This document shows positions 54,400 to 63,704 of a stretch of 64,000 nt of DNA, piece by piece. Where the stretch lies: positions 1-64,000 of the forward strand of contig CAIRYK010000037.1 in NCBI GenBank assembly GCA_903882805.1, read 5' to 3'. Origin of the DNA: an uncultured Bacteroidota bacterium (GTDB lineage: Bacteria; Bacteroidota; Bacteroidia; Chitinophagales; Chitinophagaceae). Numbering within the stretch: the first letter of the stretch is position 1; every line of letters starts with the position of its first letter. The notes under the pieces were generated by a model. The model was not told the origin of the DNA. It ran no database searches and saw only the letters and a program-made list of their open reading frames with translations. The position numbers were made by a program, and so were the translations under genes.

Positions 54400-55517
54400 G
54401 TTTGTTAGGAGAACCAGAACTGACCGAAGAAGGGGAATTTGTCATCAATATTGGTCCCCAACACCCCAGCACGCATGGCGTGCTGCACCTGAAGGTGTGG
54501 CTGGATGGCGAAACCATAAAAAAGATACAACCCCATTTGGGCTACATACACCGGTCTATAGAAAAGATGTCGGAAAGCTTGTCTTACCGCAATTTTATCT
54601 ATGCTACTAGCCGTATGGACTATCTAAGCGCCCACATCAACAATCAGGCTTGCGCGCTTACCGTAGAAAAAGGCTTGCAAATAGAAGCCCCGCCACGAGC
54701 GCAAGCCATACGCATATTAATGGCAGAGTTGACAAGGCTTTCGTCGCACCAACTATGGTGGGGCTGCACTGGCTTGGATCTTGGAGCTGTTACGCCGTTC
54801 TTCTACGCATTCAGAGAGCGCGAGTTGATAATGGAGATCATGGAAGAAACCTGCGGCGCGCGCCTTACCCAAAACTACAGCGTGCCCGGCGGAGTGATGT
54901 ATGATGTACACCCCAACTTTCAGAACCGGGTAAAGGATGTAATGAAACAGGTGAAGTCGAGATTCAGAGAATATGAAGAAGCGCTTACCGGTAATGTGAT
55001 ATTTGAACAGCGCACTAAAGGCGTGGGCTACCTGTCGGCAGAAGACGCTATATCGTTTGGCTGTACCGGCCCCACGGCGCGGGCATCGGGCGTGAGCTGC
55101 GACATCCGCAAGTGGTTTCCCTACGATGGTTACGACAAACTACAGTTTGACGAAATAATAATGACTGGCGGCGATAGCTACACCCGCTACATGGTGCGCA
55201 TGGAAGAAATGAAACAAAGTGTGGCCATAATAGAACAACTTATAGATAATATACCAGAGGGCGACTTCCAGGCAAAAACTAAAATGGTGATAAAACTGCC
55301 CAAGGGCGAGTTTTATCAACGCGTGGAGACCGCGCGCGGCGAACTGGGCGTGTATATAGTGAGCGATGGCGCTGCATCGCCCTACCGTATAAAATACCGC
55401 TCGCCCAATTTCTCCAATCTGTCGGCATTGAGCCATATGGCTACTGGCGCCAAAATAGGCGACCTTGTAGCTATAATGGCAACGATAGATTTGGTGATAC
55501 CCGATGTAGACCGATAA
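54396..55517 (+). CDS. nuoD: NADH-quinone oxidoreductase subunit D
   Basis: 373 residues. The 49-kDa subunit forms the quinone pocket with subunit B. NIGPQHPSTHGVLHL near the N-terminus contains the conserved His that contacts quinone. LGYIHRSIEKMSE, YSVPGGVMYD and PYRIKYRSPNFSNLSAL are family segments. Subunit D is related to hydrogenase large subunits, but here the Ni-binding cysteines are absent, as expected. Only 70 bp separate its stop from the nuoH reading frame, so no remains of nuoE, F or G fit between. Confidence 0.97.
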   Translation: MSLLGEPELTEEGEFVINIGPQHPSTHGVLHLKVWLDGETIKKIQPHLGYIHRSIEKMSESLSYRNFIYATSRMDYLSAHINNQACALTVEKGLQIEAPPRAQAIRILMAELTRLSSHQLWWGCTGLDLGAVTPFFYAFRERELIMEIMEETCGARLTQNYSVPGGVMYDVHPNFQNRVKDVMKQVKSRFREYEEALTGNVIFEQRTKGVGYLSAEDAISFGCTGPTARASGVSCDIRKWFPYDGYDKLQFDEIIMTGGDSYTRYMVRMEEMKQSVAIIEQLIDNIPEGDFQAKTKMVIKLPKGEFYQRVETARGELGVYIVSDGAASPYRIKYRSPNFSNLSALSHMATGAKIGDLVAIMATIDLVIPDVDR

Positions 55518-55656
55518 CTGAATGTGAACAGGAAGAGTGTGGCTGAAGAAATTTTGAATATGTTTAACTACTAAACAATTACGAACATTGGCGCTTTTTT
55601 TAACAATCAGTTTTTCATCGATAGCCACGGGCATTCATACGTGGCTGGCCGGAACC

Positions 55657-56682
55657 ATGCAAAACGAAATGCTGGTCAAGATCACCGAAATGGCCATTGC
55701 GGGCATTAGCTTGTTGCTGTTTCTGGTGCCGCTCTGTTTTTTTCTGGGCTACATGGAACGCAAGGTGGCGGCATTTATGCAAATCCGCCTCGGCCCTAAC
55801 CGGGTAGGCCCTAAGGGTAGCCTCCAGATAGTTGCCGACACCATTAAGCTACTGCTTAAGGAAGGCCTAACACCTACTGCGTCAGATAAGTTTCTCTTCA
55901 ACCTGGCGCCAATGATAGTGGTGGTAACCAGTATGCTGGTTATGGCGCCCATAGCGTTTGCCAAAGATTTTCAGATATGGGACCTAAGTATTGGCGTGCT
56001 GTATGTATCGTCGGTATCATCGATTGCGGTTATAGGAATACTTATGGCCGGCTGGAGCAGCTACAACAAATACTCGCTGCTGGGCGCAATGCGTAGCGGG
56101 GCGCAGATAGTAAGCTACGAGCTATCGGTAGGCTTATCGCTGATATCTATAGTAATACTTACCGGCAGCCTGCGCATGAGCGATATAGTGATGAGTCAGG
56201 AAAACGGCTGGTGGATATTTAAGGGGCACATACCAGTACTAATCTCGTTTGTAATATTTGTAATAGCCTCCACTGCCGAAATTAACCGCGCCCCCTTCGA
56301 CCTTGCAGAGGCAGAACAGGAGTTGACCGCGGGCTTTCATACCGAATATTCAGGCATGAAGTTCGCTATGTTCCTATTGGCAGAGTATATCAATCTGTTT
56401 GTGGTGTCGGCTATAGGCGCTACGCTGTTCCTTGGCGGATGGATGCCTTTTCACATAGGTCATTGGGAGGCATTCAATCATATTATGGATTTTATACCGT
56501 CGTCGTTGTGGTTCTTCGGCAAAACATTCGCTATCATATTCATTATCATGCAGTTCCGCTGGACCTTCCCTCGCCTGCGCGTAGACCAACTGCTGACGCT
56601 GGAGTGGAAGTATTTGCTGCCCATAAGCATGGTAAATGTGCTGTTTGTAACGGTGATGGCCATAATGGGATGGCATTTTTAG
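55657..56682 (+). CDS. nuoH: NADH-quinone oxidoreductase subunit H
   Basis: 341 residues from ATG 55657. The track start is a TTG 69 bp upstream. The ATG is preferred, giving the usual length for the family. Eight membrane segments are expected. Conserved motifs are YMERKVAAFMQIRLGPNRVGP and the quinone-side loop EINRAPFDLAEAEQELTAGFHTEYSGM. Subunit H links the quinone site to the proton channels. It is next in the standard order after D, because E, F and G are missing. Confidence 0.95.
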   Translation: MQNEMLVKITEMAIAGISLLLFLVPLCFFLGYMERKVAAFMQIRLGPNRVGPKGSLQIVADTIKLLLKEGLTPTASDKFLFNLAPMIVVVTSMLVMAPIAFAKDFQIWDLSIGVLYVSSVSSIAVIGILMAGWSSYNKYSLLGAMRSGAQIVSYELSVGLSLISIVILTGSLRMSDIVMSQENGWWIFKGHIPVLISFVIFVIASTAEINRAPFDLAEAEQELTAGFHTEYSGMKFAMFLLAEYINLFVVSAIGATLFLGGWMPFHIGHWEAFNHIMDFIPSSLWFFGKTFAIIFIIMQFRWTFPRLRVDQLLTLEWKYLLPISMVNVLFVTVMAIMGWHF

Positions 56683-56751
56683 GAGAGGAACTAACGCCGG
56701 AAGTACTGGCAAATAAAATTAATTGGGTATTGCTACTAAAATAAAGCGCCA

Positions 56752-57228
56752 ATGTTTTTAAAAGACTATTTCGTTACCATATACAAATCAGTAGGCTCAC
56801 TGCTCAAGGGCATGAAAGTAACCGGCTACTACTTTACGCACCCTAAAGAGATACAAACACAGGAGTATCCCGACAACCGGGCTACGCTGCAAATGTTCGA
56901 CAGGTTTAAGGGCGAGGTGGTAATGCCGCACGACGAAAACAACGAGCACCGCTGCACGGGCTGTCAGGCGTGCGAAATAGCCTGCCCCAACGGCACTATA
57001 AAAATTATTACCAAGCAGGAACTGCAGCCCGATGGCAAAAAGAAAAAAGCGATAGACACATTTGTTTACCATCTGGAACTTTGCACCATGTGCAATATGT
57101 GCGTTACAGCCTGCCCATCGGACGCCATAAAGATGGCGCAGACATTTGAGCATAGCGTGTATGATAAGCGACAACTAAAGAAGGTGCTTAATGCGCCTGG
57201 TTCGAAATTAATGGAAGGCGTAGAGTAA
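56752..57228 (+). CDS. nuoI: NADH-quinone oxidoreductase subunit I
   Basis: 158 residues. Two 4Fe-4S clusters: CTGCQACEIACPNGTI and CTMCNMCVTACPSDAI. They carry electrons from the input module toward subunit B. In complexes without E, F and G these clusters are a plausible entry point for reduced ferredoxin, which would fit the adjacent ferredoxin and kor genes. An N-terminal amphipathic helix anchors it. 69 bp after nuoH. Confidence 0.96.
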   Translation: MFLKDYFVTIYKSVGSLLKGMKVTGYYFTHPKEIQTQEYPDNRATLQMFDRFKGEVVMPHDENNEHRCTGCQACEIACPNGTIKIITKQELQPDGKKKKAIDTFVYHLELCTMCNMCVTACPSDAIKMAQTFEHSVYDKRQLKKVLNAPGSKLMEGVE

Positions 57229-57292
57229 TTCATCTTAAAATATAACGAAACACCCTATCGCAACAGACAATCAAATAAATAATTAGCAGCGC

Positions 57293-57883
57293 ATGAATGC
57301 ATCAACGATTATTTTTTACCTGCTGGCCGCTATTATAGTGGGCGGCGGACTTATGGCGGTAACATCGCGAAAGATATTCCGCTCGGCGGTATATCTGCTA
57401 TTTTCGCTGATAGGTATAGCCGGCCTGTACTTTTACCTCGACTACGAATTTATAGGCGCTGTTCAAATAGTAGTCTATGTGGGCGGCATAGTGGTGCTTA
57501 TCATTTTCTCGATTTTCCTCACCCAGGGCTCGGGCGAAGACATGAAGAAACCGGCCCTTGGGAGAGCTGTATTTTCGGCATTGGCAGCCGCCTTTGGGTG
57601 TGCGCTCACTATGCTGTATATCAATGAACAGGGTTTTACACCAAATGGAAAACCAGCGCTGGAACCAAGCGCTGGCAATATAGGCGCACAAATGCTGGAC
57701 ACAGCCGAACATGGCTACATACTGCCATTTGAGGTGGTAAGCATGCTGCTGCTTGCCGCCATGATAGGCTGTATAGTAATAGCCATAAAAATTAAAATAC
57801 CGCCCCACCCCATCTTACCCGAAAAAGACGACATAAACATTGCAGAAATAAACCACGAGTTTGCGCCCGAAATGGAAGGCTAA
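57293..57883 (+). CDS. nuoJ: NADH-quinone oxidoreductase subunit J
   Basis: 196 residues with five membrane segments. FLDYEFIGAVQIVVYVGGIVVLIIF, read as YVGGIVVLIIFSIFLT, is the conserved segment with the pi-bulge helix. The C-terminal tail is extended and acidic (PEKDDINIAEINHEF). The gene is 64 bp after nuoI and 26 bp before nuoK. Confidence 0.94.
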   Translation: MNASTIIFYLLAAIIVGGGLMAVTSRKIFRSAVYLLFSLIGIAGLYFYLDYEFIGAVQIVVYVGGIVVLIIFSIFLTQGSGEDMKKPALGRAVFSALAAAFGCALTMLYINEQGFTPNGKPALEPSAGNIGAQMLDTAEHGYILPFEVVSMLLLAAMIGCIVIAIKIKIPPHPILPEKDDINIAEINHEFAPEMEG

Positions 57884-57909
57884 CCAAGAACTACTAAACA
57901 ATACAAAGA

Positions 57910-58224
57910 ATGAACGCCATAGGATTGCCCCAAATACTCTTTATCAGTTGCGCCTTGTTTTTTATAGGTGTTTACGGTTTTCTTACCCGCCGAAACATGA
58001 TCACCATGCTCATGTCGGTGGAGCTGATACTGAACAGTGTAAACATCAATTTTGTAGCATTCAATAAGTATCTGTTTGCCGACAAGCTCGATGGGCTGTT
58101 CTTTACGCTGTTCATCATTACCATAGCCGCCGCTGAGGCTGCTGTGGCCATAGCTATTATTATTAACCTGTACCGCAACTACAACACGATTGATGTAGAC
58201 GAGGTGGACACAATGAAATTTTAA
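57910..58224 (+). CDS. nuoK: NADH-quinone oxidoreductase subunit K
   Basis: 104 residues with three membrane segments. MLMSVELILNSVNINFVAF contains the conserved Glu of the proton path, and FFTLFIITIAAAEAAVAIAII holds the second conserved Glu. Length is typical. The nuoL start codon lies 3 bp after its stop, so the two are coupled. Confidence 0.96.
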   Translation: MNAIGLPQILFISCALFFIGVYGFLTRRNMITMLMSVELILNSVNINFVAFNKYLFADKLDGLFFTLFIITIAAAEAAVAIAIIINLYRNYNTIDVDEVDTMKF

Positions 58225-58227
58225 ACC

Positions 58228-60195
58228 ATGCTGAGCGCTTCACTGATTGCACTAATACCACTACTGCCGTTATTTAGCTTCACGCTTATAGCGCTGGTAG
58301 GGCGCAAAAACTTCCCCGGCCTCTGCGGCATACTGGGCACACTGTCTTTGCTTACCTCTTTTATACTGGCTGCTACGGTAGCTTACGACTACTTTTTTGT
58401 TGCAGGCAAGGTGGGCGACACCTATCAGCAACTGATTCCGCTGAAAATAAACTGGCTACAGTTTACCCCAAGCGTATCTATTGATCTGGGCATATTGCTC
58501 GACCCAATATCGGTTATGATGCTGGTGGTGGTAACGCTAATATCGCTCATGGTCCATTTTTATAGCCTTGGCTATATGAAGGGCGAGGAACGCTACGCGA
58601 CCTACTATTCGTACCTCGGTCTGTTTACGTTTTCAATGCTAGGACTGGTAATGTCGTCCAATATTTTTCAGATCTACATGTTTTGGGAGCTGGTGGGCGT
58701 ATCGTCTTACCTGTTGATAGGTTATTATTTCGATAAGCCATCGGCAGTGGCTGCCAGCAAAAAAGCGTTTATCGTTACCCGCTTTGCCGATCTCGGTTTT
58801 TTGATAGGCATACTGGTATTGAGCTACTACAGCGGCACCCTCGATTTCCAAACCATGATAGTGCGCCTCACCACCCCCACCGACCAATTGCATAATGTAG
58901 TTACCGCATCGTTCCTCGGTTGCTCAGCCCTTACCTGGGGCTTGTTGCTGGTGTTTATTGGCGGCGCAGGCAAGTCTGCTATGTTTCCTCTGCACATCTG
59001 GTTGCCAGACGCTATGGAGGGCCCCACACCGGTATCGGCCCTTATACATGCGGCCACCATGGTCGTTGCAGGTGTATTTCTCGTTGCTCGGCTGTTTCCT
59101 ATTTACGCGCTTTCGTGCCCATCGGCTTTGCAGGTGGTCACCTATGTAGGCGCGGCATCGTCGCTAATTGCAGCTCTGATAGCCTGCACCCAGACCGATA
59201 TAAAGCGCGTATTGGCCTACTCTACCATGTCGCAAATAGGGTATATGATGTTTGCATTGGGCGTATCTGGCTATGGCGGCGAACATGGCCTGGGCTATAT
59301 GGCTTCTATGTTCCACTTGTTTACACATGCTATGTTCAAGGCACTATTGTTCCTTGGCGCCGGCTCGGTGATACACTATGTACACAGCAACGAAATGAAA
59401 GACATGGGCGGACTGCGCAAGCTTATGCCCATAACACACATTACGTTTTTGGTAGCTTGTCTGGCTATTGCGGGCATACCGCCGTTTGCGGGCTTCTTCA
59501 GTAAAGAAGAAATATTGCAAGCCGCCTACCACGCCAACAAGGGCATTTTTGCGCTGGCCATAACCACTGCCGCTATTACCGCCTTCTATATGTTTAGGTT
59601 GTATTTCAGCATTTTCTGGAGTAAGACCTACCATGCCGCCCCAGCCGATCATGACGCCCACGGCAGCCATGACGACCACCACAGCCATGGCGAAGGACCG
59701 ATAACTATGCTACTTCCGCTCCTCCTATTGGGCGCGCTATCGGTAGGCGCTGGTTTTATACCATTTGGCAAGCTGGTAACCAGCGATGGGAAGGCGTTGA
59801 TATCTGAAATGCATATCACCTTTTCTATAGCCCCGGTATTGCTGGCTACGGCCGGTATTTTCATTGCCCTGTCGCTCTATAAAAAAGAGAACGCTACCCC
59901 GCAACGCATAGCCGATGGCATGGGCGGACTATACCGCGCCGCCTACCGTAAATTTTACATAGACGAGCTATATCTGTTCATCACCAAGAAAATAGTGTTT
60001 AACCTCATAGGCCGCCCTGCAGCCTGGATAGACCGCAACATAATAGATGGCCTCATGAATCTGTTGGCCACCGTAACCGGTAAAATATCACTACTCATCA
60101 AACAACTGCAATCGGGCAAGCTACAAGACTATGCAGCCTATTATTTTGCGGGAGTTATGGGGTTGGTAGTGGTGGTGGTGTATTGGTGGAGGTGA
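58228..60195 (+). CDS. nuoL: NADH-quinone oxidoreductase subunit L
   Basis: 655 residues. The antiporter-like proton-pumping subunit with about 16 membrane segments. Conserved segments include SNIFQIYMFWELVGVSSYLLIG (Glu), GAGKSAMFPLHIWLPDAMEGPTPVSALIHAATMV and LAYSTMSQIGYMMFALG. The lateral helix is in the C-terminal 100 residues. A His/Asp-rich loop (DHDAHGSHDDHHSHGEG) lies at about 470-490 and may be a metal-binding insert. The cluster stops here, since nuoM and nuoN, which normally follow, are absent and lon comes next on the other strand. Confidence 0.96.
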   Translation: MLSASLIALIPLLPLFSFTLIALVGRKNFPGLCGILGTLSLLTSFILAATVAYDYFFVAGKVGDTYQQLIPLKINWLQFTPSVSIDLGILLDPISVMMLVVVTLISLMVHFYSLGYMKGEERYATYYSYLGLFTFSMLGLVMSSNIFQIYMFWELVGVSSYLLIGYYFDKPSAVAASKKAFIVTRFADLGFLIGILVLSYYSGTLDFQTMIVRLTTPTDQLHNVVTASFLGCSALTWGLLLVFIGGAGKSAMFPLHIWLPDAMEGPTPVSALIHAATMVVAGVFLVARLFPIYALSCPSALQVVTYVGAASSLIAALIACTQTDIKRVLAYSTMSQIGYMMFALGVSGYGGEHGLGYMASMFHLFTHAMFKALLFLGAGSVIHYVHSNEMKDMGGLRKLMPITHITFLVACLAIAGIPPFAGFFSKEEILQAAYHANKGIFALAITTAAITAFYMFRLYFSIFWSKTYHAAPADHDAHGSHDDHHSHGEGPITMLLPLLLLGALSVGAGFIPFGKLVTSDGKALISEMHITFSIAPVLLATAGIFIALSLYKKENATPQRIADGMGGLYRAAYRKFYIDELYLFITKKIVFNLIGRPAAWIDRNIIDGLMNLLATVTGKISLLIKQLQSGKLQDYAAYYFAGVMGLVVVVVYWWR

Positions 60196-60217
60196 TTACA
60201 AATAACCGAAATGAGCA

Positions 60218-60265
60218 TTATAATGTATATAGCCCGCGAAATTTCGCGGGCTATATACATTATAA
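60218..60265. repeat. 48-bp perfect palindrome between nuoL and lon
   Basis: The two 24-bp halves are exact reverse complements with no spacer. The core is gcccgcgaaatttcgcgggc, flanked on both sides by TATATACATTATAA-type arms. It lies 22 bp after the nuoL stop and 16 bp after the lon stop (convergent). It is followed on the plus strand by a run of A, not T, so it is not a standard T-tract terminator, but a symmetrical stop for both genes is possible. Confidence 0.85.
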
Positions 60266-60281
60266 AAAAAACAATTACCCC

Positions 60282-62705
60282 TTACTTCTTCACCAACGCC
60301 AACTCCAGCACCTGTGCCGCATCTGTAACGTAGTGAAATGAGAGGCCCTTAATATATTCTTTGTTTATTTCGTCTACATCTTTTTCGTTTTGCTTGCACA
60401 TTATTATTTCCTTGATGCCGGCGCGCTTGGCTGCAAGTATTTTCTCTTTTATGCCGCCTACCGGTAGCACTATACCTCGCAGCGTTATCTCGCCGGTCAT
60501 GGCAATATAGGGCTTAACTTTGCGGCCGGTAAATGCCGACGCTAACGAGGTAAGCATGGTAATGCCGGCGCTTGGTCCGTCTTTAGGCACAGCGCCCTCC
60601 GGAACATGCACATGTATATTTTTCTCTTCAAATGCCGCATCGGCTATTTTCAAAGGCTCGGCATGGGCGCGCAAGTAAGAGAGGGCGGTGCTTACGCTTT
60701 CCTTCATCACATTGCCTAGGTTGCCGGTAAGCGTTAGTACGCCCTTGCCTTTAGATAAAGATGTTTCTATAAACAGTATGTCGCCGCCGGCGGCTGTCCA
60801 TGCCAGGCCAACCACTACTCCGGGCGGATGGCCCTTTGTGTACATATCATTGGTAAAGCGCGGTTTTCCCAGCGCTTGTTCTACTTGATCCATCGTAACG
60901 GTAGCGGGCACCTTCTCCTCCATGGCAACATGCTTGGCTACAGACCGCATCATAGCGGCCAGCAGCCTGTCCAGTTCGCGCACGCCGCTCTCGCGGGTGT
61001 ACTCTTGTATAATTTTCACAATCACCTTCTCCGAAAACTTGAGCGGCGTTTTCAGCAACCCATGTAGTTCTTTTTGTTTCGGTATAAGGTGGCGTTTGGC
61101 TATTTCCGTCTTTTCTTCCGGCGAATAGCCCGATAACTGAATAATTTCAAGACGGTCGCGCAGAGCTGGCTGTATATCGCTCAGACTGTTGGCTGTAGCA
61201 ATAAACAGCACCTTAGAGAGGTCGAACTCCAGTTCCAGATAGTTATCGTAAAACGAATTATTCTGCTCAGGATCCAGTATTTCCAGCAATGCCGACGATG
61301 GGTCGCCGCGGAAGTCTTTACCCAGTTTGTCTATTTCATCGAGTATAAAAACAGGGTTAGCGCTTTTTACCTTGCGCAGCGACTGTATTATGCGGCCGGG
61401 CATAGCGCCTATATAGGTCTTGCGGTGACCGCGCAGCTCGCTTTCATCGTGCAGGCCGCCGAGGCTAAGCCGCACATACTTACGGTGTATAGCGCTGGCT
61501 ATGCTTCGTCCCAGCGACGTTTTACCAATACCGGGAGGACCTACAAAGCACAATATCGGCGATTTCATATCTCCCTTCAGTTTCAGCACTGCCAGATATT
61601 CTACAATACGGTCTTTTATCTTATCCATACCGTAGTGGTCCTCATCCAGCACCTTTTGCGCCTTTTTCAGGTCGTAGCTATCTTCGGTATATGTTTTCCA
61701 CGGCAGGTCCAGCATCAGGTCCAGGTGGTTGTATATTACCGAATAGTCGGGCGTGGTGGGGTGCATGCGTTCCAGCTTCTCAATATTTTTCTTGAACAAC
61801 TCTTTTGCTGCATCGGTCCATTTCACGCCTTCAGCGCGTTTTTGCAAGTCTTTTATTTCGCGTTCGTTGGGGTCGCCGCCAAGTTCTTCGCGTATCGACT
61901 TCATTTGCTGTTGCAAGAAGTATTCGCGTTGCTGACGGTCTATATCGGCGCGTGTCTTGTTGGTAATTTCATTTTTCAGCTCCACCAGTTGCAATTCCGA
62001 CTGCAACAGTTGCAGCAATTTCTCAGCGCGCAGCGTTACGTCGTTTTCCTCCAGCATAGCCTGCTTTTCGGGCAGCTTTGCCGACAGATTAGAGGCCACA
62101 AAGTGCATCAAAAACGACTGCTGTTCAATATTGCGTAATACTATACCTGCTTCATTTGGAGAGTTGGGCGATTGCTGCGCTATACGCTCAGAATAATCTT
62201 TAATATTTGATATCAACGCATCGAAAGAAGCATCTTTTTGTGGATATATATCTTCGAGGTAGGAAACGCTGGCTGTGTAGTAAGGGTCGAGTTGCGTATA
62301 CTCTTCTATCTTGAAGCGCATACGCCCCATAATAAAGATCGTGATGTTGCCATCGGGCATTTTTATTTGTTTCACCACTTTGGCAAGGGTACCCACTCTG
62401 TATATGTCGTCGGGGTTAGGGTCGTCGTTAGCGCTATCTCTTTGCGCTACCACGCCAATCCACTTTCCGGATTTTTGCGCTTCGGCTATAGCTTTCACCG
62501 ATTTCTCGCGCGCTACAGTAATGGGTAAAACAACATTGGGAAACAATACGGTATTACGAAGGGCTATAATAGGCAAATCTGATGGCAAGGAGTTTCTTTC
62601 CTGCTCATCCATTTCATCTTCACCAAGCGGCACAATGGGCATAAACTCCATTTCTTGCTCACTTTGGCCTAAAAACATATCTAACATTGATCTTATTTCG
62701 GACAT
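60282..62705 (-). CDS. lon: ATP-dependent protease Lon
   Basis: 807 residues. The N-terminal substrate domain ([17 protein letters not shown]) is followed by the AAA+ domain with Walker [17 protein letters not shown] and Walker [12 protein letters not shown]. The C-terminal protease domain has catalytic Ser about residue 712 in [10 protein letters not shown] and Lys about 753 in [15 protein letters not shown]. Lon removes misfolded and regulatory proteins. It is also the usual degrader of antitoxins, although a link with the nearby toxin-antitoxin pair is only an inference. A single gene. Confidence 0.97.
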   Translation of the reverse strand: MSEIRSMLDMFLGQSEQEMEFMPIVPLGEDEMDEQERNSLPSDLPIIALRNTVLFPNVVLPITVAREKSVKAIAEAQKSGKWIGVVAQRDSANDDPNPDDIYRVGTLAKVVKQIKMPDGNITIFIMGRMRFKIEEYTQLDPYYTASVSYLEDIYPQKDASFDALISNIKDYSERIAQQSPNSPNEAGIVLRNIEQQSFLMHFVASNLSAKLPEKQAMLEENDVTLRAEKLLQLLQSELQLVELKNEITNKTRADIDRQQREYFLQQQMKSIREELGGDPNEREIKDLQKRAEGVKWTDAAKELFKKNIEKLERMHPTTPDYSVIYNHLDLMLDLPWKTYTEDSYDLKKAQKVLDEDHYGMDKIKDRIVEYLAVLKLKGDMKSPILCFVGPPGIGKTSLGRSIASAIHRKYVRLSLGGLHDESELRGHRKTYIGAMPGRIIQSLRKVKSANPVFILDEIDKLGKDFRGDPSSALLEILDPEQNNSFYDNYLELEFDLSKVLFIATANSLSDIQPALRDRLEIIQLSGYSPEEKTEIAKRHLIPKQKELHGLLKTPLKFSEKVIVKIIQEYTRESGVRELDRLLAAMMRSVAKHVAMEEKVPATVTMDQVEQALGKPRFTNDMYTKGHPPGVVVGLAWTAAGGDILFIETSLSKGKGVLTLTGNLGNVMKESVSTALSYLRAHAEPLKIADAAFEEKNIHVHVPEGAVPKDGPSAGITMLTSLASAFTGRKVKPYIAMTGEITLRGIVLPVGGIKEKILAAKRAGIKEIIMCKQNEKDVDEINKEYIKGLSFHYVTDAAQVLELALVKK

Positions 62706-62867
62706 TATGACAAAGTTACTTCCTATTTAGTTACAAATAAAGTAGGTAAAGATAATGGTCAATACTTATGCCAAAAGCAAAGACGCTGTAATTTTTGCAG
62801 CATATTACGCAACCAAAATGAACAGCCTGCGCTTAATCTCTAAAAAGAAGTTATCTGTGCATTGTTC

Positions 62868-62875
62868 TATCTTTG
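62868..62875 (+). promoter_or_regulatory. Possible -7 element upstream of the outer-membrane-like gene
   Basis: TATCTTTG at 62868-62875 matches TAnnTTTG exactly. The ATG at 62889 is only 13 bases further on, so the leader would be short. No clear -33 TTTG was found. Confidence 0.4.
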
Positions 62876-62888
62876 CCCAAACAAGGAT

Positions 62889-63665
62889 ATGAACCTTAAA
62901 TCCATAGTATTGCTTTTTGCTGCAGGCGTAGCATATACAACAACAACATTTGCAGCGCCAATAGCCGCAGATACTACCAAAGCATCGCAAACGGGGCTAC
63001 CCATCAGAAAACTGTATGTAGGTACCGCTTTCGATGGCGCTATTTTCTCTACGGCGCTCGTAGACAAAACTGATGCAAGCCTGATTCTGCCTGCGCCAGG
63101 AGGGCCTATTCCCTCTACCAAAACCCCGGTCTGGACGCCCCTGCGTTTTTCGCTTTTCTTAAATATAGGATTTACTTTCAATTACAACTTCAACCGACAT
63201 ATTGGCATATTTACAGGCATAGACGTAAAAAACATAGGCTACATAGAAGAAACCGAAAACGACCAAATGGTAAAACGTCGGAGCTATAATGCCGGAGCGC
63301 CGCTGGGCATACGTATAGGCAATATGGGCAAAAACAATGCGGCCTTTTTTATAGGCGGCGGCATAGACTATACCATAAACTATAAAGAGAAACGCTTCCT
63401 GAACCGCAACGAAAAATATGTGTACACTGAATGGTTCAGCTCTCGCACACCTACCTATATGCCGTATGTTTTTGCAGGAGTGTCGAACAAAAAAGGCTTG
63501 TCGCTAAAGGTGCAATACTACCCCAACGACTTCCTGAATCCGCGCCCCGGCGAAATGCGCAAAAATGTACGGATATTGGCCTTAAGTCTGGGATTCAATC
63601 TGCATCTGGATAAAGAGCCCGACTTTAAGTTTCCGCAGAAACCCACCCAAACAATAGCGTTGTAA
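62889..63665 (+). CDS. Outer-membrane beta-barrel-like protein
   Basis: 258 residues from ATG 62889. The track start is TTG and gives no signal. A signal peptide (IVLLFAAGVAYTTTTFA) is followed by alternating hydrophobic and polar strands: PLRFSLFLNIGFTFNYNF, RHIGIFTGIDVKNIGYI, AAFFIGGGIDYTINYKEK and the closing ILALSLGFNLHL. This is typical of the PorT-like / outer-membrane beta-barrel families of Bacteroidota. I cannot assign a specific role. The TrmH-like gene follows 39 bp downstream on the same strand. Confidence 0.78.
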   Translation: MNLKSIVLLFAAGVAYTTTTFAAPIAADTTKASQTGLPIRKLYVGTAFDGAIFSTALVDKTDASLILPAPGGPIPSTKTPVWTPLRFSLFLNIGFTFNYNFNRHIGIFTGIDVKNIGYIEETENDQMVKRRSYNAGAPLGIRIGNMGKNNAAFFIGGGIDYTINYKEKRFLNRNEKYVYTEWFSSRTPTYMPYVFAGVSNKKGLSLKVQYYPNDFLNPRPGEMRKNVRILALSLGFNLHLDKEPDFKFPQKPTQTIAL

Positions 63666-63704
63666 AACTCTGGCGCATGAAGCGCAGGCGCAAAATATTA
63701 CAGC

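Noticed and set aside
55518-55656. Remains of nuoE, nuoF or nuoG between nuoD and nuoH
   Set aside because: The gap is about 140 bp at most and contains no cysteine motif or flavin-binding pattern.
61425-62138. 237-residue ORF antisense to lon
   Set aside because: It is a shadow of lon with no motif. The Lon AAA+ region is intact on the other strand.
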